A stretch of 64,000 nucleotides of DNA. Origin: Tetradesmus obliquus (Eukaryota > Chlorophyta > Chlorophyceae > Sphaeropleales > Scenedesmaceae). The stretch lies in assembly GCA_030272155.1 (NCBI GenBank), contig CP126200.1, forward strand, positions 806,001 to 870,000, in the 5' to 3' direction. Made by a program: the position numbers and the translations under genes. Below, in pieces: positions 28,899-40,854 of this stretch. Below the pieces are notes generated by a model, which worked only from the letters and a program-made list of their open reading frames with translations, had not been told where the DNA came from and searched no databases. Every line of letters begins with the position of its first letter. Within the stretch, counting starts at the first letter, position 1.

Positions 28899-30585
28899 TA
28901 GGGCTAAGGATCAACGATGACACCAACAGTGCGGTGTTTGCTTTGCGATAAAAAGCAGCAAGTACAAAGACAGCAGGCAGCAGAGCTCTTTGATTGCAGA
29001 AGGTGTTGAATGTTTCGAAATGTTGCACTGAAGAACAGTTGTAGGCCAATGAAAACCTTTACTGCACTGCAAGGCCTGATCAGAGTTGACGGTGACAGTT
29101 TGTCAGCTGAGGTGCAGCAGTCGAGGGTGCAAGCTTGCGAGCGGCCTTTACACGGACGTCGTGACAATCTTTCGTGCTCAGGTCTGAACAAACCTACAGG
29201 AGCTCAAGCAAAATGCGACTATTGCAGACCTAGACAGTACGGTACTGCTGCCATGACTGAAGAAGCACCGTCTCGTGGGCACCAGCTCTTCAACACCTGT
29301 ACACAAACCTCAGGACACTAACAGAGATGGGAAACGCCTTGTGCTGCTGGGCTTTGCAGCGACATGCTCAGCTCGCCATTAGGCACAGGTGCTGCTGCAC
29401 AAGCCTGGTGTGCTTGCCAGGTGTGGATTCGCTACCACAGTGTACTTTGTTGTGTAATGGCAGGCCTGACAACAGCATGTTGTTTATTGCGGCGCTGAAA
29501 TCCCATCTGTCACACGATTCTGCTCATGCATAGGACCAATGTGCAGTTACAGGTGCCAAAATCGCACTTGATCTCAACAGCTACAATCAATAGACCCCGC
29601 TCCTCGCCGCGGCAGCGCCGCATGGCAGGCGCAGCTGCATGACTCTGCATACTGTAGTGCCCGTTCCACCCAGCATGTTGCAGCCAGGTATTCCGTGATC
29701 ACGACACAAGGCAGATCAGGGCCGCAAAAAGAATGTGCACTCAGTTGAGGCTCCAGCAGCCCCCATACCCCAAACCCCAAACCACACCCCATCGTTTGTT
29801 TGCCGCTGCAGCAAACAACCAAAGTTCTCTGATGGATTTAACTAGCCCACACAAACCTCTGCGCAGTGCCTGCACAAGGCATATGTACACACCAGAAGTG
29901 CTTGTCTGTCCTAACTGTCAACCTGCCGCAGCACCTGCCAATCACGGTGCAACCAACACAAGCCTGTACAAATGACCATGGAACACCCGCCTTTACAGCC
30001 CAGCAGGCCTCATATGTGCAAGGGCTAGCTCGACTGCTAGCTCTCCTCTGCCACCTAACAACAGGCTGCCACAGCAGCCATGCAATTCATTCCTGCAAGC
30101 TGCCCTTGCTGCTGCTGTACATCTCCGACCAGGCAGCACATGCGCACGCGCACCAACCGCAACCGTGTGCACAGAGCCGCCACCACACAACTTGCTGAAT
30201 GCGAGATGATACGGAACACTCTCAAGCACGTCTGTAGCTTGAGTTGTTCCCAGGCAGCAGCAACGGGCCTCGCACACACCTACGCGCCTACGCACATGCA
30301 CGCTGTGCTCCAAAGCCGGCACACAGCGGCGCACAAAGCTGCTGCACATCTAGTCAGTGAGACCTCCGCTAGCAGCCACACTGGCAAGCTATGTCCTACC
30401 TGCAGCTTCACAACCTGTGCATGCCTGCCTGCTCACCACAGCAGCCACCCTCTATGCGCAGCATGGCACCAGCCTGCACCACACATCCCAACCCAGCTGC
30501 CACTGCTTCCACCCCCATTGTCCAGCCAGCAGGCGCAAGTTACTGCACGCAGCTATCCGTACCACCCAGTCAGTGCCACTGCTGC
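28899..30585. other. Intergenic region between two minus-strand genes
   Basis: About 1.7 kb holding the eIF4E promoter side and the 3' flank of the next gene. Open frames are short and domain-free; no array or structured RNA was recognised. Confidence 0.45.
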
Positions 30586-30796
30586 TCAGTGGTGCCACTG
30601 CTGCTGGTGCGGGTCCTGGTGGTGTGCCGCATGGCCGCCACCCAGGCCCAGCTTCATGCTCAAGTCATCATGCACATGGCCTGCTGGGGCAGCGTGCCAG
30701 TCATCATGATGTGCCTGATACACCTCCTGGCCGTGGCCTGCAGTGTGATCCCAATGGCCATCATGGTGCTGCTGCTGCTGCTGGTGGGCCTGGCCG

Positions 30797-30834
<38 letters not shown>

Positions 30835-33118
30835 TGGGTCCTGCTGGTGGTGGGGGTCCTGCTGGTGGAAGTGGTGGCTGTCATCCTGGTGGTGCCACTC
30901 ATGGTGCACATTGCCGCCGTGCTGCTGCTCGTGGTGACCGGCATGCTGCTGCTGCTGCTGCTGCTGGTGGTGGGCATCGTGGTGCTGCTGCTGCTGGTGG
31001 TGGGCATCGTGGTGCTGCTGCTCGTGCTGTGGCTCGTCCACCCAGCCTGGGTAGTCAGCATAGTGGTTGTTGTGGTCAAAGAAGTCAGGCTGCCAGTCGT
31101 GTGTCTCGTGGTCATGTGTCTCCAGGTGGAAGTCGTAGTGGGGATTGTGGTGCAGGTTGGCGGCAGGCGCAGGAGGAGCAGGCATGGGCGGCTGCTGCTG
31201 GTTGTGCTGCTGCTGCTGCTGCTGCTGCTGGGGCTGGCCGGCCTGGTGCTGCTGCTGCTGCTGTGCGGGAGTTGCCGCAGGCTGCGGCACCTGCTGCTGC
31301 TGCTGCTGCTGAACAGGCACAGGCACCTGTTGCTGCTGCTGAACAGGCACAGGCACAGGCGTAGCCACCGGCTGCTGCTGGCGCTGCTGTTGTTGTTGCT
31401 GCTGCTGGTGTGCTGGGATGTGTGCAGGAGGCAGGTTGTCATAGATGGGGTCATGGGGGCGGGCGGCCTCTGGGTTGACATGCTGCGGCATGGTGTGGTG
31501 CTCCTTCACGCCAGCTGGGATCTGCAGCTTAGCAGCCTGCAGCTGCTGGCGCAACCTGCAGAAGGAGGCGTGCAGCAGAAGCCTCTGTGAGTTGATGCAG
31601 GTGAACACACAGCAGATGTCCTGCAAAGCAGCGCGCATTGCGCTCACAGCAGAAAAACGCAGCCGCCCCTTTGTACCAAGCCAAACTGTGCCAGGACACA
31701 CAGGGTGCCGACCATACGCAATTCTTCGGGTCTATGCAGTGAGTAACACACCGATTGGCAATCTTTGGCAGATCCTGCAGATGCAAATGCAGCTGCAGCA
31801 GCAGCAGCAGCGCCACTCACGAGTTGACCTCCGCCTCCATCTCCTTCTCCAGGCGCTCCCAGTCCTCCTGGATGTGCAGCCAGTTCTCCTCGCGCTGGTG
31901 GTGGCTGGCCACCTCATCACTCAGGTGCTGCTTGTACGCCTCCACCAGCGCATTCGTGGCGTCCAGGCTGCAACAGCAGCAGCAGCAGCAACCGTCAGAG
32001 ATGTGTCGGGGACGTTGCAGGACGCAGTTATAGTGCTGGCAGCTGGAGACTGGAGTGGACGGGGAGTGCAGGTGTGCCGGCAGAGAGAATTGATGCAGGG
32101 GCATGTGGCGTTTGCACAGTGAGTGGTTGGTGCAGCCTTGCAGGACAGCAGCTAGCAGGCAGCAGGCACTCACTCTTGCTTGACGCGAGCCAGCTCCTCG
32201 TTGGCTGTGGTCAGCGCCTGGTCCGATGTGCGTTTCTGCAGGAACAGAAAACAGTGGCAGCATGCAGCCGTTACTTCCATGAACTCAGCAGTAACAGATG
32301 CTGGCAGTCTTCCACAACAGCGCAGGAGCAGAGTGCACCACAACTGTCAAGCTGCAACATTGTGGGACACACTTCCCTGCAGCCACCCTGACCTATGTAA
32401 ATACTGCCGCTTCCTGCAAGCACAGGCACCTGCATTGTCCTTGACCAGCTGTCTGCCTATCTCCAGCAGCAAACAGCACACGAACAAGCTGTGCATTTAT
32501 GTTTTACTTTTTCCTGCTGCTGTCAGGGCTGCCACGCGTGTGGGACTGCTTTCAAATGCCGCACCTGCTGGCGCAGATTCTCCAGCTCCTGCGTGCTGCC
32601 GCCCACATGGCTGTGCAGCTCCGATGACAGGTGCTGATAGTCCAGCTCCCGGCTGGCAAGCTGAGCCTGCAAGCACACACGGCACAACAGACAGATCTGG
32701 TCAGCTGCTGCTCAACATATGCCACTTTTGCGGCATATGCTACTGCATTAAGATTGCCCTAACGTCTGCTAGCCAGCAGCTCCGCTGTAGATTGTCACGG
32801 ACTAAAGCTGCCTGTAGCAGGTTGCAGAAAAGCAAGCTGCTGTTCCTGCCGCGGCCAAGCGCAGCAGCAGCAGCAGCAGCAGCAGTAGCAGCGGTCACTT
32901 GCCTCAACGTGGTGCAGGTGGTTCTTGTTGAATGTCAGCTCCTCTTGCAGTGCCTCGTGGTGGATCGCCATGTCATGCAGGTGTGATCTGGCTGACATGA
33001 AAGACAGCGACAGGCCTCCGCAAGCTAGAACCAGCACCACAAAGGCCACTGTGGTGACCACCCCTCCCGAGCTTCCCTTTTTGCTGCGGGGCCTGCAGGT
33101 CAGACCAGATTCGCACAT
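30586..33118 (-). CDS. Type II membrane coiled-coil protein with His/Gln-rich tail (GOLIM4/GPP130-like layout)
   Basis: Five exons with closing phases: 32903-33118, 32565-32666, 32174-32235, 31821-31967, 30586-31555, giving 498 residues. After a basic N-terminus (RPRSKKG) one hydrophobic helix (VVTTVAFVVLVLACGGLSLS, about 20-40) would anchor the protein as type II. Residues 45-175 form a coiled coil (for example NALVEAYKQHLSDEVASHHQ). The remaining ~320 residues are Gln-, Pro- and His-rich, with dense HH pairs such as HHDAHHQQQQHHDAHH and acidic DPHHQQDPHQ. Layout resembles animal Golgi proteins GOLIM4 and GOLM1; homology is not proven. The His-rich lumenal tail could bind metal or sense pH. 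The junction after exon 1 is GAG|GCAAGT, a GC-AG intron. An upstream 5' exon is possible. Confidence 0.75.
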
Positions 33119-34890
33119 TGCTTGTGATTTGGATACTGAGCAATCATGTGCGTCGGCAATGGCAGGCCGCAGCCAGGACGTACAGGGGCTGACACCAGCG
33201 CGCAACTGCACCACCCGACCTGCCTCGCTCACCCGTAGCTGCCTCCATAGCCGTAAGACTTGGGTAAAGCTTGGTAGCTGTTGTTGTACATCGTGCCTAT
33301 CATTTATATATGGCCCCAGAGCTGGGCTAGACCTTTTGCCTGCCACAGCGGAGCAAGGCCTATCTGCCGGGCTTCCTGCTATCAGGCACAGAAGCTATAG
33401 CATCAAGCCGTGTCTAAGCAAGGATGAAGAATGCAAGAGGAGCGAAGAAATGTTGAAGAGGGCTTAGAGTGTGTGGGATGAACGAGGCAGGCAGGGTGAA
33501 GCGAAGATAGATGGAAAGGCGAAGGCCACGGCTATGCAGCAACTACACTATGCACTTATGTGGTCGCTTTGTAGGCCGGTATTGTTGTCTCCTGGGGCCG
33601 GCTGTCCGGCAGGCAGCTAATTCGTCGCCCGCCTAAAACCAATGTTCGCTCGGATGAAGCACCTGCCCAGCCAGGTTCGATTTGTGCTCGTCGAAGTCAT
33701 TATTGCATGGTTTGATTGAATATTACTAGCTGGATCTGCGCAACAGCCTGTGTAGCTGCAGCTCCACGGCACCTGCGCTGCATTATGTAGGTTATGTGAC
33801 AAATCCCATCCAGCAAGCTCCCCATTAAGCCCACAAAACTAAGCAATGGTACATAGCAAAGGATTGAAACCGTCGTAAAAGCTTCCCTCTTCACCCAACG
33901 TCGTCGGGCTCATACATGCCTGGCAATGAACATCACCATGCTACATGGTATTCAAAGTCAGGGGGTAAGGCATGAAACGACGTAGGTGTTCCGTATGTAG
34001 GCACATATCTGGGTTATCATGCAAAAGCTAAATTTAATTTTCAACGTCCCGCTTGGTCTCAAACGGCAGTTATCAAAGGAACCACCAGCTGCAACGGGAT
34101 GCACATGTGCAGTTCAGCCGCAACTCGAACAAAGTGCAACCTGTAAGGAGCAAGCACAATATTTAAAGCTAGCAAGCACAATATTTAAAGCAACCACAAT
34201 AAGTAAAGCAAGCACAATATTTAAAGTAAATTTCTTCATCTTAGCAACCACACCGCACCTCTAGAAGGTTCAATGCGCCACACCTGCAAGTCAGACACCA
34301 CACGGACTGACTGGCATCTGTGGTTCTCCACAGACAAGTCCATGATACTTGACACCCACATACTCAGCACGTAGTTTAATTTGACGAAATCATAGCTTTT
34401 AGAACAATTTCCTTTGGAGTGGTGGTTGGGTCACAACATCTACTTCATTGAACTGAGCATAGGTCCCTGTCGTGTCTGGGACATCAGCCAGCTGGGGTGG
34501 ACAGCCATACCAGGACATACAAAATACATATGAATCTCTGTGATCACTTTCTCCGTGGGATGCTGGTGCAGATTACCCACCACGAGCACTGCTACTCGAA
34601 GGCTACTAGCACTAGGTGGGCCTGCAGCAGCAGCCAGGTGACTGTCATTGACAGGTGACGGGGAGACTCGTGACGGGCTGTGCCCAAGCAGCAAACTGCG
34701 CTTAACTATGGCTCATCAGCAGTGCAAGTCGTTACTTACACCCGCCTCTCCTCAGCAGTCGTGTTCTGCGCGAACAAACCCTTGCGGCGAGACTTGCTCG
34801 GCACTCAACTGCGCTTCTAACACTCTCCGTACTGCAAAGCGTCAAATCAACGACTCTTGAAACCTGGTAGTACTTGAGTAGGCTATCAGC
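33119..34890. promoter_or_regulatory. Divergent intergenic region, AT-richer
   Basis: 1.77 kb between divergent start codons, expected to hold both promoters. It is less CAG-rich than the genes. A short AT-rich tandem repeat lies at 34147-34227. No convincing coding exon was seen. Confidence 0.45.
34147..34227 (+). repeat. AT-rich tandem repeat, four copies of a ~20-base unit
   Basis: The unit AGCAAGCACAATATTTAAAG occurs perfectly or nearly so four times, one copy altered to AATAAGTAAAG. It is unusual in a CAG-rich genome. Confidence 0.85.
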
Positions 34891-37800
34891 ATGGGGGAAG
34901 CAAAACCGGGCAAAGAGCACAAGTGAGGGGCAGCATTTGCAGCAGCAGCAGTAGCAGCGGCAGCGGCAGCAGCAGCAGCAGCAAAAGCAGGAAAGCAAGT
35001 GCTGCTGCCTGTATCCACAACAGTATCCAATTTGACGCATGTATTATGTGTGCATTCATATGTGTTAGGGTGGCACCCACCACACATGCTTGAACCCAGC
35101 TGCTCTGCAGTGCCCTGACAGCCAGCAGGCTCTGCAGCAAGTGCCTCTTGCTTCCACATCTGTGGCACATGACAGCAATCCCGTACACTATGCTATGTAG
35201 TGTTGCTGCCCATCAGCCTGACACACCACTGCCCTGCTGCCCTGCAGGGAGAAGAAGCACAAAGAGAAGAAGCACAAGGAGCACAAGCAGCAGCCTGACT
35301 CAGCAAAGAAAGACAAGCGCGACAAGAAAGACAAACACCAGCAGCAGCAGGACCACCCCCAGCAGCAGCAGCAGCAGCAGCATGGCACAGCTGCTGTACC
35401 TGGCAGCAGCAGCAGCAGCCTGCCCAGCCCCCCACTGCCCTTTGAGGGCCTGGGCCTGCAGCAGCTGGACTTCAGCTGCCCGCTGGACTTTGCTGCTGCA
35501 CAGGCACAGCAGGACGAGGAGGTGTGGGTGCTGCGCCTGCCAGCAGGGGTGAGTGGTGAATCGTATATGTAAGAGTTTCATAACAGCTTATATAACAGCT
35601 TTATAAATCATACAGGATGGTTGGTGCTAGGTTTTGTGGCTGTTCATTACAGGCAGCTGCAGCTGCCCAATGCAAGTGCTGCTGCTGCAAGCCAGCCGCC
35701 ATACTGCCGGGCCATCTCTGCAGCTGCCTGTACTGCCTGTCTCCCTGCTGCTGTCTCATTCCCTTGCCTGCGGCTGCCAGTATCACTGTCACAATCACAG
35801 CTGCAGCAGCCCTGCAGGGCTGCTGCAGCAGCCTGGCCGCAAGCATGAGATGCATGCTCACCATCTGCCTGCCTGTATGCCCTGTCCCCGCCTGTGCTGC
35901 TGCTGCAGCTGCCGGTGTCACTACTGCACGGCTGCAACATCCACCTGCCCTCAGAGCCACCAGCGTTAAGCCACTTGAAAGGCCCGGCAGCAGCAGCAGC
36001 AGCAGCAGCAGGCCTGCAGCAGCAGCAGCAGGGCGAAGGCCACACGCCTGCGCAGGTCATCGGGCATGTGGCATTAGACGGCAGCGATGCGGCAAGTGAG
36101 TTTGGGGCTGTATTGGTTGCAGTATGCAGCTGCGTACTGCTGGTGTGCAGCCCTCGGGTGCTGGCGGTGCTTGCTGTCATATGTGGTTGCCTTCAGTCTC
36201 TGCGCATGAAGCAACAGTGGCACATAGCACGCTCTAATTCCGCTGCTCATGTCTATGTAATGCAGAGCAGTGAGAGACATGTACAAACACGCGCCAAAAC
36301 TCAAATAAGACTGTGTCTCAGCTGCCACATCTTGTCCTGCCGCGGTCTTACTGTGTTGTACCATTGTACTGCTGTACCGCAGCGCACGACGTGTACCGCT
36401 ACCGTGAAGTCCTGCAAGAGGATGAGTTCCTAGTGAAGCGGCTGCGGGTGGCGGGCCCAGCCACAGGCACATCATACAAGCCTAGTCAGCATCTGAAATC
36501 TGTTAAGGTGGCTCGCCTCGTCAGCATCAGTGATGATGTGCGCACAGTCAGCAAGCAGCAGCTGGCAGCAGCAGTGGCAGCGGGTGCGGAGCTAGGGCCT
36601 GCCGCTTGGGATGGGAAGCTGCCTCCTAGAACGCTGCGCACACGCATTGGCGGCTGGCAGGTTGTTGGGCAGCGGCAGCAGCAGCAGCAGCAGCAGCGGA
36701 GGAAAAAAAAGGGCGACAGCAGCAGCAGTGGTGATGCTGACGACGAGGACGGCAGCAGCGATGAGGAGTTTCATGAAGTGGTGTTTGAGAACAGCGCAGG
36801 AGCGGCCGCAGCAACTGGTGGCAGCAGCGACGATGACAGCGACGACGATCGGCAGCAGCAGCAGCATGACCCTGAGCAGCGCTTCTACAGCAGCAGCAGT
36901 GATGACGAGGGGCACGGCTCTGCTGCTGGGCTCAAGGGCAAGTGGGACGTGCTGAATGAGCGCTTCAGCCTAGGCAAGGTGAGGGTCTGCTGCTGCTGCT
37001 GCTGCTGCTGCTGTGGCCGGGTCACCTGCACAGGTTCTGTTGCGATGCTGGCGCGTGCATGTGCTGCTGCTAGTGGAACGTGCTGAATGAGCGCTTCAAC
37101 CTAGGCAAGGTGAGGCGCTGCTGCCGCTGCTGCTGCTGCTGGGTCACCTGCACAGGTTTGTCTTCGTTGATGCGTGCATGTGCTGTGCTGCTGATTGAAC
37201 AGTGGCTGGTCTCTGCCCAGTTGCGCCTGCAGTATCGACGCATGTTCAGCGTTGCCGCAAGTGTGTCTGTCTGGCCAACAGTGTCAAACCTTTTGTTGCC
37301 GCTGCTTCTGCTACTGCTGCTGCATTGTTGTTGTCTCGCAGTTCCTGCTAAAGCTGCCGGTGCAGCCTGACATGGCAGCAGCACAGCGCGCAGTGTACCC
37401 CAGCATGCAGCAGCAGCAGCAGCAGCCAGGTGACAGCAGCAGCAGCGACGAGGACGCGTCTCCTGACAGCGACAGCGACACTGAAGAGGCCCCTGCTGCT
37501 GCTGCTGCTGCTGGCAGCAGTAAGAAGGCTGCAGCAGGTGCAAAGGCTGGCTCAGATGATGATAACAGCAGCAGCGATGAGGAGGATGGGAAGCCATTTT
37601 CCGATGATGAAGCAGACGCTGGCGCAGCTGCTATGGATGTTGATGGTGACAGCAGCGAAGGCTGGGACGATGACGAGGACGACAAACCAGCAAAGCAGCA
37701 GCAGCAGCAGGCTGTTATAGACAGCGGCAGCTGGGGTGGTGTGCCTCCAAGGCCGCTGAGGGAGCTTGTTGAAAACTGCCTCGGCTGGGCTGAGCAGCAG

Positions 37801-38942
37801 CAGCTGGCAGCGATGGCCGGCAACAAGGCGCTGCAGCGGCGCATGACAAATGTGGCTCAGCTTGTGCGGCTGGACTGGGGCGATGTGTGTGCACAGGTAA
37901 GGCAGGACGTTTCCGCCAGCCAGAAACACACATGTGTTGGCTGGTTGTGCAGCTCTTCAGCTGCTGGTTAGCCCTGCTACAGCACTGGCGGTGGCTGAGG
38001 TTGGAGAACAACCTAGATCAGTATCCTGGCAAGTCCTTCAGCTTTTAGGAGGCCAAATTTTTACATCTGCTGCCGCCACCTGTTGCTGCTGCTACTGCTG
38101 CTGCTTTCTCCACCGGCCCCTGCTCAGCTGGACATGGACGCCATGAGCGACTACCAGACGGAGATGCTGCTGCGGCTGCTGCAGCTGCGCGAGCAGTTCA
38201 GCAGCGCCTATGACAGCGAGGGCGAGGCGCTGCAGCTGGCGCTGCTGCTGCCGCCAGGCGGCAAGAGCAGCACACGGCCCCGCTTCATGGACACTGACGC
38301 AGGGTGAGGCACAGCATGTGTTGTTGCTGTCATTGCTTGTTTGTTTTGCCATGTCAGGGGTCGGCTTGTCAGCGATTCCCAGGCATGTCACCTGTTACGG
38401 CACCATAATGTGCCGCTGCTCGCCAGAGCCTCTCGTGTGTCGGTGGCTGTAGCATGGCCTCATCTGTCGAGTGCTGTGACCTGCAGCTTGCATTCTGGCT
38501 GTGAGCGTGGTCGTAACATAATTGCGCTGCATACCATACTGTCAAGTCTAGATGTGTGCCTGTAGCATGGCCGCATCGACTAGTGTTGTCCGTCAGATGT
38601 CGCTTGCATTCTGGCTGTCAACTTCAATCACAGCGCTGCTGGCACAACAGCCAGCACCCCTGTTTGTTGATTCTCAGCATGCTGCTGCACGCTCAGCACT
38701 CCGTGCATGACACGTTCTCAACCGCTCTGCTGCGCCCACCCCTGTCCTGCAGGTACGCGCACTACCAGGCTGCTGACGCGCGGCCGGTGCTGCCGGCTGT
38801 GCCCAATGCGCAGCAGCTGGACGAGCAGTGGGCGGCGCTGCTGCGGGCGCGGGGGGCCGGCAAGCTGGCGACGTTTGTGGATACACAAGCCCTTCGGGCG
38901 CGTGGGTTTGCCTGGGACAATGAGGAGGCTGAAGCATCTTGA
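34891..38942 (+). CDS. Charged nuclear-type protein, possible RPA34-like N-terminal region
   Basis: Seven exons with closing phases: 34891-34922, 35248-35548, 35909-36095, 36383-36978, 37342-37896, 38128-38303, 38753-38942, giving 678 residues. It starts MGEAKPGKEHK and continues as a Lys/Glu/His-rich segment. The stretch DEEVWVLRLPAG, LLHGCNIHLP, then VYRYREVLQEDEFLVKRLRV faintly resembles RNA polymerase I subunit RPA34.5 (an LWLIR-type start, then a second barrel segment), but I cannot verify this. The middle has acidic serine clusters of the CK2-site type (SSDDDSDDD, SSSSDEDASPDSDSDTEE). The C-terminal part (NCLGWAEQQQLAAMAGNKA, SDYQTEMLLRLLQLREQF) is helical and unrecognised. Composition suggests a nucleolar or transcription role. 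Echoes flank exon 4 and the stop. Confidence 0.6.
36948..37195 (+). repeat. Tandem echo of the exon 4 end plus donor and intron
   Basis: About 120 bases from the end of the 36383-36978 exon (WDVLNERFSLGK), the donor and the following intron are repeated at about 37074-37195 (WNVLNERFNLGK). The copy keeps the donor GTGAGG. Confidence 0.85.
38425..38640 (+). repeat. Two-copy intron repeat of about 115 bases
   Basis: In the last intron, a segment containing GTGGCTGTAGCATGGCC and CTTGCATTCTGGCTGT is repeated once with drift. Confidence 0.7.
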
Positions 38943-38954
38943 GCTGCACTGGGC

Positions 38955-39170
38955 AAGTGCTTGCAGTAGGCAAGCTGGCCACGTTTGTCGACACGCAGGT
39001 GCTCCACGCGCGTGGATTTGCCTGGGACAATGAGGATGCTGAAGCTGCACTGGCAAGCTGGCAACATTTGTTGATACATCAGCTCTTCAAGGGCTGTGTG
39101 TACGAAGTTCGGCGCTTGGGTTTGCCTGGGACAATGAGGATGGTGAGGCAGCTTGAGATGCGCCGGCGAA
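38955..39170 (+). repeat. Two echoes of the final exon beyond its stop codon
   Basis: Copies of GKLATFVDTQALRARGFAWDN follow the stop at 38940-38942. The first, at about 38970-39045, keeps the frame (LATFVDTQVLHARGFAWDNED); the second, at about 39050-39150, is decayed. Confidence 0.85.
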
Positions 39171-39330
39171 GGGGCCAGCAAGCTGACCATGGCAGGCGCT
39201 GCGTGAAAGGGCTTTGCATGGGACGACAACGCGCAAGACGGTGAAGCTTTTGAGAGACAATGCAGCCGTCAGGGGCGGATGGGGCCGCTGAATAGGACTA
39301 TGACTGCTTCGGGGTGGTCTTAAAGTGTGC

Positions 39331-39335
39331 TGTAA
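39331..39335 (+). terminator. Candidate TGTAA polyadenylation signal
   Basis: TGTAA about 390 bases after the stop at 38942 and beyond the terminal echoes, in a stretch with no repeats. Confidence 0.35.
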
Positions 39336-40854
39336 CATGGCTCAATAACTACTGTTCATAACCAGCACGGCATGTGAGCTCAGCACTGCTGCTGATAGAG
39401 CAGCTCTGGTGCAGGTGTTGGAGAAGGGTCCGCGCGTGCTAGACAAGTTTGAGAGTGGAAATGAATCCCTTTGATACTCCGTAACCGGCCAAATCACGTT
39501 GAACGAAGCAGCTGTGCGAGTAGTTCTATCGGCGCCAATGTCGTCCTGCATTCCCGCCTCAGCTCGAGTAGCACCTTTCGCCGCCAAAACAACAGAAAGT
39601 AATCGCTATTTACGTGTTTTGGATTTTAGAAAAGGACGGAGGTGCGGGGCTGCTCACAGCGAAAGCACGGCAAACAGAGCTGCACTGCAGCAGTAGCCAC
39701 ACAACTGATGCACCCCTTGTTGCACCATCTCTCACGGGGTTGAACTGCATCTGACTTTAGGTGCAGCACAATTCAGATTATGAGCACCAGCCGTGGGCAG
39801 TAGCAGCCGGCATGGTGTGCATGCAGTGCTCTGCCATTGCTTGCTAGACTGCAAGCAGCAACAGCACCTTAAAGGGTGCCTGGGGCTGAGCCAACTCTTG
39901 CCCTTGTAGTTGTGTGTCTGAAATGAAGTCTCTGCAGCAGGTAACGAGCTGTGATCTGCCAAGCAGCAGCCAGAAACAGCACTGCTGTGTCTAGTAACGC
40001 CCGACTCTGGCATGGTAGGGCAGAGCACTGCTGCAACGCCATGGCAGCACAACTGGTGCTCCAAAGCCCGTTTCATGATAAAAATAAATAATAATAATAA
40101 AATCGTTGAAGCCCTGTGGGCCTGGTGCAGCTGGCGCTGCCACAGACCTGGGGTGCTGCTGCTGGTGGCACTGTGTTTACTGTGCTTTCCGTGTGAGCAG
40201 CCTCGCACCTCGCCGATTTTCGCATAGCACTTACTAACTCTTTTAAACGCGATGAAACAGCAATTGATGCAGAAGGCGTTGCTCCAGGTGGAAGACGAAT
40301 ACGCACCCAAACTGGCGCCGAACGAGCTCCCAGGCCAGCAACTCGAATCAGCTCGTTGTTGAGTTTGCAGCGCTTGAAGTTCAGCTTTTGCGAGCAATTT
40401 ACATTTCGGAGGGGTGAGGTGCCCTTTCAGGAACCAGAACCGATGCTGCTTCAATGCAGCACCTCTTAATGGGCATTCCCCGCTGGTGCCTGGCATGCTC
40501 TGCATGCACAGCCAGAAACAATGACCCGACACAAACAGGATACGTAATCCACCGACAGGTAAACCAACCGGCATACAGCGGCTGCAGTGCAGAACGTGAA
40601 AAATGGACATGGCAAATTGTGTGTTTCAGCCAGCCACATCAGCAAATTCCAAAGCACAATGCAGTGCTCCAGGCATCAGCACAGGCCAGCTATGGCACAG
40701 CACAGTCACAAAACAGCATTTGCTTGCGGCAGTGCCATTCAACTAAGTCAGCATTCTGCAGCGTATGGCACAATAGAGCGTGCATGCCGCTGCAGCACCA
40801 CCTGCCTACCGCCGCAGCGGCAGCACCATGCCTTACTTACTGCCTTGTTCCTGC

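Larger units (their letters stand above)
38943..40854. other. Convergent intergenic region
   Basis: Besides the terminal echoes and polyadenylation candidate, it holds an AAT microsatellite at about 40078-40101. A long minus-strand open frame (39732-40610) has no domain or codon-use support. No gene is called. Confidence 0.45.

Noticed and set aside
33665-33700. Possible tRNA T-loop (GGTTCGATTTG)
   Set aside because: No matching acceptor, D or anticodon stems around it.
39732-40610. 292-codon minus-strand open frame
   Set aside because: Composition and lack of any motif suggest chance in a convergent intergenic region.
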